64,000 nt of DNA from Roseitranquillus sp963776845 (GTDB lineage: Bacteria > Pseudomonadota > Alphaproteobacteria > Rhodobacterales > Rhodobacteraceae), in NCBI GenBank assembly GCA_963776845.1, contig CAVZOJ010000023.1:71018-135017 (forward strand), read 5' to 3'. Position 1 is the first letter of the stretch, and each line of letters starts with the position of its first letter. The notes under the pieces were generated by a model. It was not told where the DNA came from, ran no database searches, and saw only the letters and a program-made list of their open reading frames with translations. Position numbers and translations under genes: made by a program. This document shows positions 20,126-30,991 of the stretch, piece by piece.

Positions 20126-21931
20126 ATGAGTGCCGCCGACTTCCTCGCCACCGTCCATCCTTGGGACGCACTTCCACCGGCCGCGCTCGAAAGCGTCGCC
20201 TCGGCCTTCCGTGCCGAGGAGTGCGACGCGGGTGACATCATCTACCGCGTGGGCGAGCGACTCGATGGCCTCTACGTCATCCGCTCCGGAGAGATCGCGA
20301 TAACCGACGAGAGCGGCGGGGAGCTCTCGCGCCTGGGTCCGCGCAACGCCTTCGGCGAGCGCGGACTGATGCGCGACGGGATCGCCCGCACGACTGCGCG
20401 CGCCACGGTCCACACCGAACTGCTCGTGCTCCCCGCGGGCCGATTCCGGGCCTTGACGGACAGCGACGAGGGCCTGCGTGACTTCTTCGCGCGCGCCCGG
20501 CCGGCCCATGTCCGGCCGCCGGGTCTAGCAGAGACCCGTGTCGCGGCCCTTATGACGGCAGAGCCTGCGACGATCGGGCCCGAGGCCACGATCGCCGAGG
20601 CGGCCCGTATCATGCGCGATCGGCACATCTCCTCGCTGATGGTGGTCGAGGTCGGGGCGCTGCAGGGTATCATCACCATCCGCGACATTTCGGGGCGCGT
20701 CGTGGCGTCAGGCATCGATCCGTCGAGGCCGGTGACCGAGGGCATGACGGCGAACCCTGTCAGCCTGCCGCCGGACGCCATCGGCTCGGACGTGCTGCAC
20801 CTGATGATGGAACGCGGGATCGGCCACGTCCCGATCGTCGGTGACGGCGGCCTTGCCGGTATCGTCACGCAGACCGACCTGACGCGTTTCCAGGCCGAAA
20901 GCTCCGCCGAGATCATTGGCGATGCCGCGCACACGCCCGACGTCGCTGGGCTGGCCCGCGTCACCGACCGCATCCCGCAGCTGCTGGCGCAGCTTGTCGG
21001 CGCCGGCAACCGGCACGAGGTGGTGACCCGCTTGATCACCGACGTGGCCGACGCCGTGACGCGGCGCCTTCTGAAGCTCGCGGAGGCAGACCTCGGGCCG
21101 CCGCCGGTGCCGTACCTCTGGCTCGCCTGCGGCAGCCAAGGCAGGCGGGAGCAAACCGGCACCTCGGACCAGGACAACGTGCTGATGCTGTCAGACGAGG
21201 CGACGGCGGCCCACGATTCGTACTTCGCCGCCCTGGCGCAGTTCGTGTCCAACGGCCTCGATGCATGCGGCTACGTCTTCTGCCCCGGCGAGATGATGGC
21301 AACGAATCCGAAATGGCGGCAACCGGTCGCGGTCTGGCGGCGCTACTTCCGCGGCTGGATCGAAAAACCCGATCCGATGGCGCAGATGCTGGCGTCCGTC
21401 ATGTTCGACCTCCGCCCGATCGGCGGCGACCCCTCGCTCCACCAGGGCCTGCAGGCGGAGACGTTGCAGGCGGCGTCGCGGAACTCGATCTTCGTAGCGC
21501 ACATGGTGTCGAATTCCCTGAAGCATTCACCGCCGCTCGGCCTCTGGCGCGGGCTTGCCACGGTCCGCTCGGGGGAGCACCGGGACCGGATCGACCTCAA
21601 GATGAACGGCGTGGTTCCGGTCGTTGATCTCGGCCGGGTCTACGCCTTGCGTGGCGGGCTCACGGCCGTGGGCACGCGGGCGCGGCTGGAGGCGGCGCGC
21701 GAAGCGGGGATCATCTCCGGCGGGGGCGGGCGGGACCTGATCGACGCCTACGACCTGATTGCGCAGACCCGCCTGGAGCATCAGGCCGAGCAAGTGCGGC
21801 GCGGCGAGCGCCCCGACAACTTCATGGCACCCGCGACGCTCAGCGAGTTCGAGCGGAGCCACCTGCGCGACGCGTTCGTCGTGGTGCGGACCATGCAATC
21901 GGCAGCGACGCAGGGGCGTGGCGTGATCTAG
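20126..21931 (+). CDS. cNMP-binding/CBS/DUF294 nucleotidyltransferase-like signalling protein
   Basis: A 601-residue cytoplasmic protein with three parts: a cyclic-nucleotide-binding-like domain (about 5-120; GDIIYRVGERLDGLYVIRSGEI), a CBS pair (about 140-265), and a GlnD-like nucleotidyltransferase domain with GSQGRREQTGTSDQDN (from about 335) and the C-terminal DUF294_C helical region. It regularly accompanies VC_2705 symporters and a DnaQ-like exonuclease, suggesting control of uptake by nucleotide state, possibly by nucleotidylating a partner. The function is not experimentally settled to my knowledge. ATG 20126 is set by the AGAGGGGGA ribosome site. Confidence 0.88.
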   Translation: MSAADFLATVHPWDALPPAALESVASAFRAEECDAGDIIYRVGERLDGLYVIRSGEIAITDESGGELSRLGPRNAFGERGLMRDGIARTTARATVHTELLVLPAGRFRALTDSDEGLRDFFARARPAHVRPPGLAETRVAALMTAEPATIGPEATIAEAARIMRDRHISSLMVVEVGALQGIITIRDISGRVVASGIDPSRPVTEGMTANPVSLPPDAIGSDVLHLMMERGIGHVPIVGDGGLAGIVTQTDLTRFQAESSAEIIGDAAHTPDVAGLARVTDRIPQLLAQLVGAGNRHEVVTRLITDVADAVTRRLLKLAEADLGPPPVPYLWLACGSQGRREQTGTSDQDNVLMLSDEATAAHDSYFAALAQFVSNGLDACGYVFCPGEMMATNPKWRQPVAVWRRYFRGWIEKPDPMAQMLASVMFDLRPIGGDPSLHQGLQAETLQAASRNSIFVAHMVSNSLKHSPPLGLWRGLATVRSGEHRDRIDLKMNGVVPVVDLGRVYALRGGLTAVGTRARLEAAREAGIISGGGGRDLIDAYDLIAQTRLEHQAEQVRRGERPDNFMAPATLSEFERSHLRDAFVVVRTMQSAATQGRGVI

Positions 21932-21959
21932 CCTGCCACGATCGGGGAGGGAGGACGAA

Positions 21960-22478
21960 ATGCTGTTCGAGCTGATCGCCGTCATCGTCGCCGGCATCGC
22001 TGTCGCGGGCGTCGTCCTGCTGGCGCGCCGCTTCGTGCCGGTTCTGCCGCGCTGGCTTGCGCCGACGCTGGCGGGTGTTGCGATGATCACCGCCTCCATC
22101 TCGCTTGAATATTCCTGGTTCGGCCGCACGACGGCGACGCTGCCCGACGGTGTAACGGTGGCCCGGACGCACGTCAGCTCGGCGCCATGGCGGCCCTGGA
22201 CCTACGCTGTCCCCTACGTCGACCGGTTCATCGCCGTCGACAGCGCGTCCGCACGGACCAACGACGAGGTCCCCGGCCAGCGCATGGTCGACGTCTATGT
22301 CTTCGGTCGCTGGGCGCAGACCCAGCGCATCCGCTCGGTCTTCGATTGCGAGAGCGGGCGCCGCGCCGATATCGTCCCCGGCGTGACGCTGGCGGACGAC
22401 GGCAGCCTCGAGGACGCCATCTGGCACGACGTCGCCGCCGACGACCCGGTGGCAGAAGTCGCCTGCGGCGAGGCGTAG
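21960..22478 (+). CDS. Small membrane-anchored protein of unknown function
   Basis: A 172-residue protein with an N-terminal helix (about 3-23; LFELIAVIVAGIAVAGVVLL) and a second at about 33-48, then a soluble domain beginning TATLPDGVTVARTH and containing one disulfide-capable pair (FDCESG, VACGEA). It sits between the DUF294 protein and the exonuclease, with 28 bp before and 3 bp after, so it belongs to the operon. I recognise no domain; it looks like a lineage-specific component of the symporter block. Confidence 0.75.
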   Translation: MLFELIAVIVAGIAVAGVVLLARRFVPVLPRWLAPTLAGVAMITASISLEYSWFGRTTATLPDGVTVARTHVSSAPWRPWTYAVPYVDRFIAVDSASARTNDEVPGQRMVDVYVFGRWAQTQRIRSVFDCESGRRADIVPGVTLADDGSLEDAIWHDVAADDPVAEVACGEA

Positions 22479-22481
22479 GCG

Positions 22482-23876
22482 ATGTCACTGCGCCTCCGCA
22501 CGCTGCTCTTTTTCGCGCTGATCGCGGGGGCAGCGATCCTGGCGACATCGCTCGGCCTATGGCTGGCGTGGCGGCGTGCGCCCGAGGCGCTGCCGGCGCT
22601 GATCACGGCGGGTCTCGTCGCGGCATTCGGCACGGCGCTGGCCGCCGCACTCGTCTGGCTCCTCTTCGACGAACACGTTGCTCGGGCGGTCGACCGGCTT
22701 GCGGCCGCGATGCGGGCAAGGGCGCACGGCGGTGTGTCTGCCGAGCTCGACGTTCGTCCGGTCCGCCACCTCGGCGACCTTGGGCCCGCTGCCGGGGCGC
22801 TTTGCGATGCCTTGGCCGAGGCGCGGCGCACCGGAGAGGCGAAGCTCGCGGAGGCCACGCGTGCACTGGAGGAGGAGAAGACTCACCTCGCCGCCATCCT
22901 CTCGGAGATCCCGGTCGCGATCATGGTCGTGGACGAGCGCAATCGCGTGACCCTCTACGACCGCCAGTGCGTGCATGTGCTCGGCCAGGTCGCGACCCTC
23001 TGCCTGGGCCGATCCGTGTTCGAGTATCTCGAGCGCGGCGCGCTGGAGAGCGCGCTTGCCGACCTGCGCGAGACGGCGGGCCGCAACTACATCGACGCTG
23101 ACCTGCCGACGGCCGACGGCGAAGGCACCGCCCGCGCCCGGATTCGCCCAGCCGCGCAGGGCCGAGGCTTCATGCTGGCGATGGAAGTCGAAGAAGAAGT
23201 GACGGCGGAGCGGCCGCTCGTCTTCGACTTCGGCTTGATCGACCGCGACGCAGGCGGGGACATCGCAGACCGGCCCCTCTCGGCACTGACCTTCGTCGTC
23301 TTCGACACCGAAACGACGGGCCTCGACCCGAAGTCCGACGAGATCGTCCAGATCGGAGCGGTGCGGGCTGTCAACGGTCGCCTGATAACTGGCGAGGTCC
23401 TCGATACCTATGTCGACCCCGGCAGGCCGATCCCGCCGGCCTCGTCGCGCGTGCATGGCGTGACCGACGAGCTGGTGGCCGGAGCCCCGCGCGTCGGCGA
23501 GGCCGCGCGGCGGTTCCACGACTTCGCCCGCGATGCCGTCCTGGTGGCGCACAACGCACCCTTCGACATCGCCTTCCTGAAACGCGCCGAGGCGGCGGCC
23601 GGCGTCGCGTTCGACCAGCCGGTGCTCGACACGGTGCTCTTGTCCGCCGCTGTCTTCGGCGAGACCGAGGAGCACACGCTCGATGCCATTGCCGCCCGCC
23701 TCGACGTCCGGATCGAGGGCGCAGCGCGGCACACCGCAACCGGCGACGCGATGGCGACCGCCGCAGTCCTCCTGAAGCTGTTGCCAATCCTCGAGGGGCG
23801 CGGCATCAAGACCTTCGGCCAGGCGGTCGCGGCCATGCGGCGTCATCAGCGCCTTCTGCCCGACCTCAACCACTGA
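22482..23876 (+). CDS. Membrane-anchored DnaQ-type 3'-5' exonuclease with PAS-like domain
   Basis: A 464-residue protein. Two N-terminal helices (about 8-30 and 38-60) and a HAMP-like/coiled segment (about 68-130) precede a PAS-like region (about 135-230; LSEIPVAIMVVDERNRVTLYD). A DEDDh exonuclease domain follows with FDTETTGLD (from about 274), AHNAPFDIAFL and HTATGDAMATA. The catalytic acids are all there. The fusion to a sensor-like membrane module argues against a replicative epsilon subunit and for a signalling or nucleotide-turnover role together with the DUF294 protein and symporter. Confidence 0.87.
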   Translation: MSLRLRTLLFFALIAGAAILATSLGLWLAWRRAPEALPALITAGLVAAFGTALAAALVWLLFDEHVARAVDRLAAAMRARAHGGVSAELDVRPVRHLGDLGPAAGALCDALAEARRTGEAKLAEATRALEEEKTHLAAILSEIPVAIMVVDERNRVTLYDRQCVHVLGQVATLCLGRSVFEYLERGALESALADLRETAGRNYIDADLPTADGEGTARARIRPAAQGRGFMLAMEVEEEVTAERPLVFDFGLIDRDAGGDIADRPLSALTFVVFDTETTGLDPKSDEIVQIGAVRAVNGRLITGEVLDTYVDPGRPIPPASSRVHGVTDELVAGAPRVGEAARRFHDFARDAVLVAHNAPFDIAFLKRAEAAAGVAFDQPVLDTVLLSAAVFGETEEHTLDAIAARLDVRIEGAARHTATGDAMATAAVLLKLLPILEGRGIKTFGQAVAAMRRHQRLLPDLNH

Positions 23877-23938
23877 CGATTGCTGCGCCTCGTGGCTGCC
23901 CTAGCTAGAGATGCGAACGATCCGGCCGGAGTGACGAG

Positions 23939-24943
23939 ATGAGCGGTTTGCTGGCGCTTCTGGACGACGTCGCCGCCTTGGCGCGGCTGGCGGCGGTCCA
24001 GGTCGACGACGTTGCCGCCCAGGCCGCCAAGGTCGGCGGCAAGGTCGCGGTCACCGTCTGGGACGACGCCGCCAAGGCCGGCACGAAAGCCGCCGGCGTC
24101 GTGATCGACGACGCCGCCGTAACTCCCAAGTACGTCACCGGCCTGCCTGCGACGCGAGAGCTTCCAATCATCTGGCAGATCGCGAAGGGGTCGATCTTCA
24201 ACAAGATCGTCATCCTGCTTCCGGCCGCGCTTCTCCTTAGCCTGTTCGCGCCTTGGTTGCTGCCGTTCCTGCTCATGCTCGGCGGCTGCTACCTCTGCTA
24301 CGAGGGGGCGGAGAAGGTCCTTCACGTGCTGCACCCCGACAAGGAACACGCCAAGCAGCCCGAGAGCCTCGATGCCGCGCATCTCGAGGAGACTCGCGTC
24401 AAGTCGGCGATCAAGACGGACTTCATCCTCTCGGCCGAGATCATGGTGCTGTCGCTGGCGGCGATCGAGGCCGACGGCCTGGTGGTCCGCGGCATAATCC
24501 TGGCGATCGTCGCGATCGGGATCACGGCACTGGTCTACGGCAGCGTCGCCCTGCTGGTGAAGGCGGACGACGTCGGTTTGAAGCTCGCGCAGGTTGGACG
24601 GCTCTCCGCGACACGCTCGGTCGGCAAGTTCGTCGTCAAGGCGATGCCGACGGTGATGACCATCATCTCCACCGTCGGCACGGCGGCAATGCTTTGGGTG
24701 GGCGGCTCCATAGTGCTTCATTCGCTGGCCGATATCGGCTTTTCAACGCCCTACGAGGCGATCCACCATGTGGCCGAAATCGCGGCACATGCCGTCGCGG
24801 CGGCGGCTGGCTTCGTCGAGTGGGCCGTGACCGCCCTTATCGACGGCATCCTCGGGCTGGCGCTCGGCTTCGTGCTGATCCCGGTCGTGACATACGTGAT
24901 CGGACCAATCGCGGCGATCTTCACCCGCAGCAAGACCGCCTGA
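23939..24943 (+). CDS. DUF808 (YedI-like) inner-membrane protein
   Basis: A 334-residue membrane protein. The cytoplasmic N-terminus contains LLALLDDVAALARLAAVQVDDVAAQAAK and AAGVVIDDAAVTPKYVTG, hallmarks of DUF808/YedI, followed by about six helices. The role is unknown; annotations as an ABC subunit are unsupported. It starts 62 bp after the exonuclease and may still be part of that transcript. Its stop codon lies in a hairpin shared with the convergent SMR gene. Confidence 0.88.
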   Translation: MSGLLALLDDVAALARLAAVQVDDVAAQAAKVGGKVAVTVWDDAAKAGTKAAGVVIDDAAVTPKYVTGLPATRELPIIWQIAKGSIFNKIVILLPAALLLSLFAPWLLPFLLMLGGCYLCYEGAEKVLHVLHPDKEHAKQPESLDAAHLEETRVKSAIKTDFILSAEIMVLSLAAIEADGLVVRGIILAIVAIGITALVYGSVALLVKADDVGLKLAQVGRLSATRSVGKFVVKAMPTVMTIISTVGTAAMLWVGGSIVLHSLADIGFSTPYEAIHHVAEIAAHAVAAAAGFVEWAVTALIDGILGLALGFVLIPVVTYVIGPIAAIFTRSKTA

Positions 24944-24958
24944 CCGTCCGCCGGTCAG
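24940..24958. terminator. Hairpin spanning two convergent stop codons
   Basis: CTGACCG (24940-24946) pairs with CGGTCAG (24952-24958). The stem contains the TGA of the DUF808 gene and, on the other strand, the stop of the SMR gene, so it could end both transcripts. No T-run. Confidence 0.4.
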
Positions 24959-25296
24959 TGCGGCATCGTCTCCGAGAAGACGTTGACGACGACGACGCCG
25001 GCGACGATCAGGCCCAGGCCGAGTATCGCCGGCAGGTCCAGCCGCTCTCCGAACCAGACCCAGCCGATGGCGGTGATGAAGACGATCCCCATCCCAGACC
25101 AGACGGCGTAGACGACGCCGGTCGGCATCACCCTCAGAGCCATCGACAGGAAGTAGAAGGCGACGGTGTAGCCCGCCACCGTCACGACGGAGGGGCCGAG
25201 CCGCGTGAAGCTTTCCGACCGAGCGAGCGCGGTCGTCGCAATGACTTCGGCCGCGATCGCCAGGACGAGTGCTGCACATATCGTCGAGGGTGCCAT
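24955..25296 (-). CDS. Small multidrug resistance (SMR/EmrE-type) transporter
   Basis: A 113-residue, four-helix inner-membrane protein that works as a dimer exporting cations in exchange for protons. The essential glutamate is in helix 1 (LVLAIAAEVIATTAL, Glu about 15). YFLSMALRVMPTGVVYAVWSGMG and GWVWFGERLDLPAILGLGLIVAGVVVVN match EmrE/QacE-like pumps. ATG 25296 gives the normal family length; longer in-frame starts add a non-conserved arginine-rich extension. It is divergent from a glycosyltransferase gene (107 bp). Confidence 0.9.
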   Translation of the reverse strand: MAPSTICAALVLAIAAEVIATTALARSESFTRLGPSVVTVAGYTVAFYFLSMALRVMPTGVVYAVWSGMGIVFITAIGWVWFGERLDLPAILGLGLIVAGVVVVNVFSETMPH

Positions 25297-25403
25297 GGTC
25301 GTGCTCCTGGCCACTGCAACCGCCGGCCGCAGACCACGCCGCGCCGCCCGGCGCAAGCCCGCCGGTTCTGGCCCCCGCCTTGGCGCGGTGCTAGGCCCTG
25401 CTC

Positions 25404-26438
25404 ATGAGCCTTCGCGTCTCAAGCCCGGCCACACATCCCGACGCCGTCGTCCTTGCCTGCGACGCGAACCACCTCGCGATCGCCGCAACTGTCGCCCTCC
25501 ACATCGCCGAGACGGAGCCGGAGCGACGGTTTGACCTTTGCGTCTGCACCCCCGACTGGGAAGCGATTCGCGACGACTGGTTCGACCTGCCAATTCGCTG
25601 GGTGCAGATCGACGTCGCGAGCGTCCCGGCCTTCCAGCATCCGAAGGCGTGGATCAGCGTAGGCACCTTCTACCGCCACCTGCTGCCGGAGATCCTCCAG
25701 GCAGACTATGCGCGCCTGCTCTACCTCGATACCGACGTGCACCTGCGGCGAGCCGGTATTCAGGGCCTCCTCGACCGCACGACGGAGAGCTTCCCGATCG
25801 CAGCTGCACCCGACTTCGTCGCCGTGAAGGCGCAGCGCAAGGCGCGTCGGCGCCGCTCGCGAGAGCTGCTCGAGAACCTTGGCGGCACGGAGGGGCAATA
25901 CTGGCAGGCGGGCGTCCTGCTGATGCAGACCGCGCCGCACGTCGCAGCACGCCTCGGCCCGCGGATCCTCGCTTACGCGACTGAGAGTGCGGAGGTCCTG
26001 CATCGCCACCGGCTGGGTGACCAGGCGGCACTGAACGCGGTGGCGGCGAACGAGATCGTGCCGCTGAGCCCGCTCTGGAACTGGCACTCCTCGAACTGGC
26101 TCCGGCCCGAGATCGTTGCGCACTACGACCCCTACATCCTGCACTTCACCGGCCCGAACAAGCCGTGGGTGACGCAGGACGACCCGTTCGTCGCCGAACT
26201 CACCCCGCGCTACGAGGCGACACTGCGCCGGCTGGTGCCGGAGTGGCGAATGAAGCCCCGCGAGGGATCACTTGCGTGGTACGTGGACCACCCGCGCTAC
26301 GGCTTCGCGCCGGCCGACGCCGTGCATCGCGCCCTCCGTCGCCGGCGCATCGCGCGCAAGTTCGGCACCGAGACCTCCGCCACCATCGGCCGCTATGGCG
26401 CGATGGACCGCCTGATCGCCTCCACCCACCTGGGATGA
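25404..26438 (+). CDS. Glycosyltransferase family 8 protein
   Basis: A 344-residue GT-A-fold retaining glycosyltransferase. The metal-binding DxD is LLYLDTDVHL (Asp109, Asp111); YYRHLLPE-like TFYRHLLPEIL precedes it; LGDQAALNAV and ILHFTGPNKPW are the later GT8 signatures that bind acceptor and donor. It probably adds a hexose to a surface polysaccharide or lipopolysaccharide core; donor and acceptor are unknown. The stop overlaps the next start (ATGA), so it is coupled to the small gene that follows. Confidence 0.88.
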   Translation: MSLRVSSPATHPDAVVLACDANHLAIAATVALHIAETEPERRFDLCVCTPDWEAIRDDWFDLPIRWVQIDVASVPAFQHPKAWISVGTFYRHLLPEILQADYARLLYLDTDVHLRRAGIQGLLDRTTESFPIAAAPDFVAVKAQRKARRRRSRELLENLGGTEGQYWQAGVLLMQTAPHVAARLGPRILAYATESAEVLHRHRLGDQAALNAVAANEIVPLSPLWNWHSSNWLRPEIVAHYDPYILHFTGPNKPWVTQDDPFVAELTPRYEATLRRLVPEWRMKPREGSLAWYVDHPRYGFAPADAVHRALRRRRIARKFGTETSATIGRYGAMDRLIASTHLG

Positions 26439-26782
26439 GCCCGAAGGACTACCCGGTGACCCCGGACGGCCGCTACTTCGTCTCGCGCGGGCGGCTCTGG
26501 CGACGCACCGATCCTCGCCTGCCCGATGGTGAGCGTCGGGCCGCGGTCAAGGCGCTCATGCAGGCGCGTCGCACGGTCCGCGACGCTGCAGACGATGAGG
26601 CGCGCGCCGATGCCCGCCGCAGGGTCGATGCGGCGAAGCGCGCGCTCGGCGAGCGCGGCCCAGTCTGGTGGGAGGACGACGCGCCAGACGAGACCGGTCG
26701 CGCGCCCCGGACGACACGGTATGCCGGCTGGTGGAATTCCCTCTCGGACGAGGAGCGCGCCACAGGCGACCCGCGGGAGTAG
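26435..26782 (+). CDS. Conserved small protein of unknown function
   Basis: A 115-residue basic, soluble protein. The text VTPDGRYFVSRGRLWRRTDPRLPD, then ARRRVDAAKRALGERGPVWWEDDAPD, recurs in many proteobacteria as a short hypothetical protein; the function is unknown to me. Its ATG overlaps the glycosyltransferase stop by four bases. The 164-bp convergent gap that follows holds nothing recognisable. Confidence 0.78.
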   Translation: MSPKDYPVTPDGRYFVSRGRLWRRTDPRLPDGERRAAVKALMQARRTVRDAADDEARADARRRVDAAKRALGERGPVWWEDDAPDETGRAPRTTRYAGWWNSLSDEERATGDPRE

Positions 26783-26946
26783 CTATCGACCGCCCTCCCG
26801 CTTGACCGATCCATTGAACGGCTGGTGCTGCAGCGAGGTTGGCAAGGGGATGGGGACGCGCCAGCCCCTCCGAGCGCCTGGCTTCAGATCAGTCCTCACG
26901 GCCCGCCATCAGAGGCGAGTGGCACGACTCGATGGTTCCGCTGCGC

Positions 26947-29451
26947 TCATTCCCTGGCTCTCAGCACCTGTGCCGGCCGCGCCGCCAGAGGCCCCCACGC
27001 GAAGGCAAGGCCCGCGAGCAGCGTCGCCGCTAGGCCACCCGCCACGATGACGGCGGCCGATGCGACGGCAAAGCGGAACTCCGTCTCCATGACGAAGTAG
27101 GTGACGGCCCAGCCACCGAGACCGCCGGCGACGAGAGCCACGATTCCCGCCGCCGCTCCCATCAGTGCGGAGCGCAAGGCGAAGTCCGCGAGGATCGTGC
27201 CGCGCGTCGCCCCAAGGGTCTTGAGCACCGCCGCCTCGTAGGTGCGGCCGCGCGCGCCGGCGGCGGCGGCGCCGATCAGCACGATGCCCCCCGTCAGCAG
27301 CGTCACCGACGCGCCCCAGGTGATCGCCGCCGCGATGCCCTCCAGCACCTCGCTGACCCGGTCGATGGCGTCGCGGACCGATATCAGCGTGATGTTCGGG
27401 TAGGCACGCCCCAGATCGCGAAGGATCGCGCCCTCGGCCGCCTCGTCGGCGTAGATCGTCGAGATGAAGGTATGCGGCGCACCCTGCAGAGCGCCCGGGT
27501 TCATGGACAGGATGAACCCGATCCCGGCGGTCGAGAAGTCGACCTCACGGAACGATGCGATCTCCGCCGTGATCTCCCGTCCGAGAACGTCCACGGTCAC
27601 ATCGTCGCCGAGGGCAAGGCCGATCTCCGCCGCCTCCTCGGCTGCGAAGCTCATGAGCGGCGGCCCATCATAGTCCTCGGGCCACCACTCGCCCGCAGTC
27701 AGGACGGTGCCGTCGGGTTGCTCCGCCGAATAGGTGATGCCGCGGTCGCCGCTGACGACCCAATGATCTCCTGCCACCTCCTCGGCCGGCCGACCATTGA
27801 TGCCGACGACAAATCCGCGCAGCATCGGAGCCGTCTCGACGCGGCCGACCTCCGGATCATCATCGAGCCGATCGAGGAAACCCTCGATCTGGTCCGGCTG
27901 GATGTCGACGACAAAGAACGAAGGCGCCACCTGCGGCAGGTCGTTGCGGATCGCCTGGCGGAGGTTCCAGTCGACCTGCCCCACCGCTGCCAGAACCGTC
28001 AGGCCAAGCCCGAGCGACAGCACGACCGACGCCGTCTCCGCCCCCGGACCGCCGACCGAGCCGAGCGCCAGGCGGAGCGGCGTGAACCCACGAAGCCGGC
28101 GCACGCGTGCCGCCCGGCGGGCGGATCGACGCACCGCCCAAGCCGCCGCCACGAGGATCGCAAAGGCCGCGACAAGTCCGCCAGCGCTCCACAAAGTCAG
28201 AAATCGGCAGCCCCGAGAGCAGGGCTGCGGCCCCGACCAGCGCAGCGAGAAGAAGCGCCGTCATCCAGAGCCAGCGGGCCCGGGGCCAACCAGCAACATG
28301 ACCGACACCGCGGAAGAGGGCCGCCGCGCGCACCTCCTCGGTCCGCGCCAGCGGCCAGAGCGTAAAGAGAGCCGCCGTCAGCGCACCGTAGAGCGCGGCG
28401 GCGGCCAGGGGGCCGGGGTAGACGCCGAACGCCGCCGGCACCGGGAGCCGCGCCTCGATCAGCGGCGCCGCGCCGAGCGAGATCGCCAGACCGATCGCCA
28501 GGCCCGCAACGATCCCGCAGATCGTCAGGAGGCCGATCTGAAGCGCATAGGCGTTGAAGATCGTGGCCCGCTCGGCCCCCAGTGTCTTGAGCGTCGCGAT
28601 CGTCTCGACCTTCTCGTCGAGATAGGCGCGCACCGCCGCGCTGATGCCGACCCCGCCCACCGCGAGGCCCGCAAGCCCCGTCAGCACAAGGAAAGCCGAC
28701 AGCCGGTCGACGAATTGGCTGACGCCTCTTGCCGCATCGCGCCGATCGTCCCAGTCGGCGCCACGGCCGAGCTCCGCCTCGGTCGCCGCACGAATCGCGT
28801 CGAGGTCCGATCCTTCCGGAAGCCGCAGCCGGTATTCGCTCTCGAAGAGAGTTCCCGCACCGAGCAAGCCCGAGTTCGCCAGGTCGTCGGTTCGGACGAT
28901 GGTCCTCGGCCCGAGGCCGAAGCCGCCGGTCGCGCTGTCGGGCTCCCGCAGCAGCGCCGCCGTCAGCACGAAGTCCTGCGTCCCCAAACGGAACGTGCTC
29001 CCCAGGTCCAGCCCCATCCGCTCGACCAGCGTCTCGTCCATCACCGCCCCAGGCAGGCCGCCCTTGCCGGCGAGGGCTTCGGCCAGGGCGATCTGCGGGC
29101 GGAGCTCGATCACACCCACCAGCGGATAGGCGGAATCGACGCCCTTCACCTGCGTCAGTCCGCGCTCCTCCCCGGCCACCGCCATCGAGCGAAAGTCGAC
29201 GATCTCGCTGACATTGCCCAGCGTCTCCAGCCACGCCCTCTCCTCGGGTTCGGCGAACCGGTACTCGAGCTCGACCGACGCGTCGCCGCCGAGGATGACG
29301 GCGCCTTCCTGCTCGAGCCCGCGCTCGATGCTCTCCCGCACGGTGCCGACCGCGGCGATTGCAGCGACGCCCAGCGCGAGGCAGGCGAGGAAGACGCGAA
29401 AGCCGCGGACGCCGCCCCTCAGCTCCCGCCTGGCGATGCGGAGGGCCGGGC

Positions 29452-29455
<4 letters not shown>
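26947..29455 (-). pseudogene. FtsX-like ABC transporter permease (YbbP type), one frameshift
   Basis: Large inner-membrane permease (about 836 codons) with two FtsX/MacB repeats, partner of the adjacent ATPase. The N-terminal half reads from ATG 29455 (SPALRIARRELRGGVRGFRVFLACLALGV) through the periplasmic domain and FLVLTGLAGLAVGGVGISAAVRAYLDEK to about 28195. A +1/-2 frame change near 28190 leads into the C-terminal half: RLALGSVGGPGAETASVVLSLGLGL, then a second periplasmic domain, AAVLKTLGATRGTI and a C-terminal PAQVLRARE. Both halves are well conserved and total length is normal, so the break could be a sequencing error. The family exports lipids or lysophospholipids, or acts in cell-envelope stress. 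It overlaps the ATPase stop by four bases. Confidence 0.82.
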
Positions 29456-30139
<684 letters not shown>

Positions 30140-30141
<2 letters not shown>

Positions 30142-30808
30142 GTCGGGCTCCTTCAGACGGGTGGCATATGGGGCGGTCCGAGCCGTCCGCAACGCCGGAC
30201 TGCTGCTGCTGCTCGCCGCGCCGGCTGGCGCCGAGACCGTGATCGCCGCGCTCGGCGACAGCCTGACCCAGGGCTACGGCCTGCCGCGCGACCAGGGCCT
30301 CGTCCCCCAGCTCGAGCAATGGCTCCTGAAGCGCGGCGCTGACGTGCGTCTCATCAATGCCGGCGTGTCGGGCGACACGACGGCGGGCGGCCTCTCGCGC
30401 GTCGATTGGACGCTGACGGACGAGGTGGACGGGATGATCGTGGCGCTCGGCGGCAACGACCTGCTGCGCGGCATCGATCCGGCGACGTCTCGCGCCAACC
30501 TCGACGGCATCCTGCGCGCCGCCGAGGCGAAGGACGTCGAGGTCCTGCTGGTGGGCATGTCGGCACCGGGCAACTACGGACCAGACTTCAAGGCGGCGTT
30601 CGACGCGATGTACCCGGAACTGGCCGAGGCGCGAGACGTCCCCCTCGCCCCGAGCTTCTTCGATGCGATCCTGGGGGAGGGGCAGGAGAATGCGCTGGCG
30701 AACTACATGCAGCCCGACGGCATCCACCCCAACGCCGCCGGCGTCTCCCTCATCGTCGAGGCCCTGGGTCCTTCCGTGCTCGACCTCGTGGAGCGCGCGG
30801 AGGACTGA
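30140..30808 (+). CDS. tesA: Arylesterase / lysophospholipase L1 (TesA, SGNH hydrolase)
   Basis: A periplasmic SGNH hydrolase of about 222 residues. A signal peptide (AVRAVRNAGLLLLLAAPAGA) precedes block I GDSLTQG (Ser41), block III GGND and block V DGIHPN (Asp193, His196): the full Ser-Asp-His triad. It acts as a thioesterase/lysophospholipase/arylesterase. The start is uncertain. ATG 30140 overlaps the divergent ATPase start codon inside one CATG, while GTG 30161 gives a shorter signal peptide and leaves a small gap. Confidence 0.9.
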
Positions 30809-30991
30809 TCCGGTCGGATGGTCCCTGCCCGCCCGAACATTGGCGCCCGAGGCGGGCGACCAACCCTTGTTGGGCATCCAAGCCGTTTCAGATGAAGATA
30901 ATGGGACGATGCGCCATGCAGGATCCGTCCCAGCGCAAGGTGATGAAGCCATGTGACGAGCGCGGCGCGCTCGGCGACCCACTTCGCCGGA

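Noticed and set aside
18070..20241. Long open frame antisense to the symporter and DUF294 start
   Set aside because: Low-complexity basic/acidic text typical of a shadow frame; covers four real genes on the other strand.
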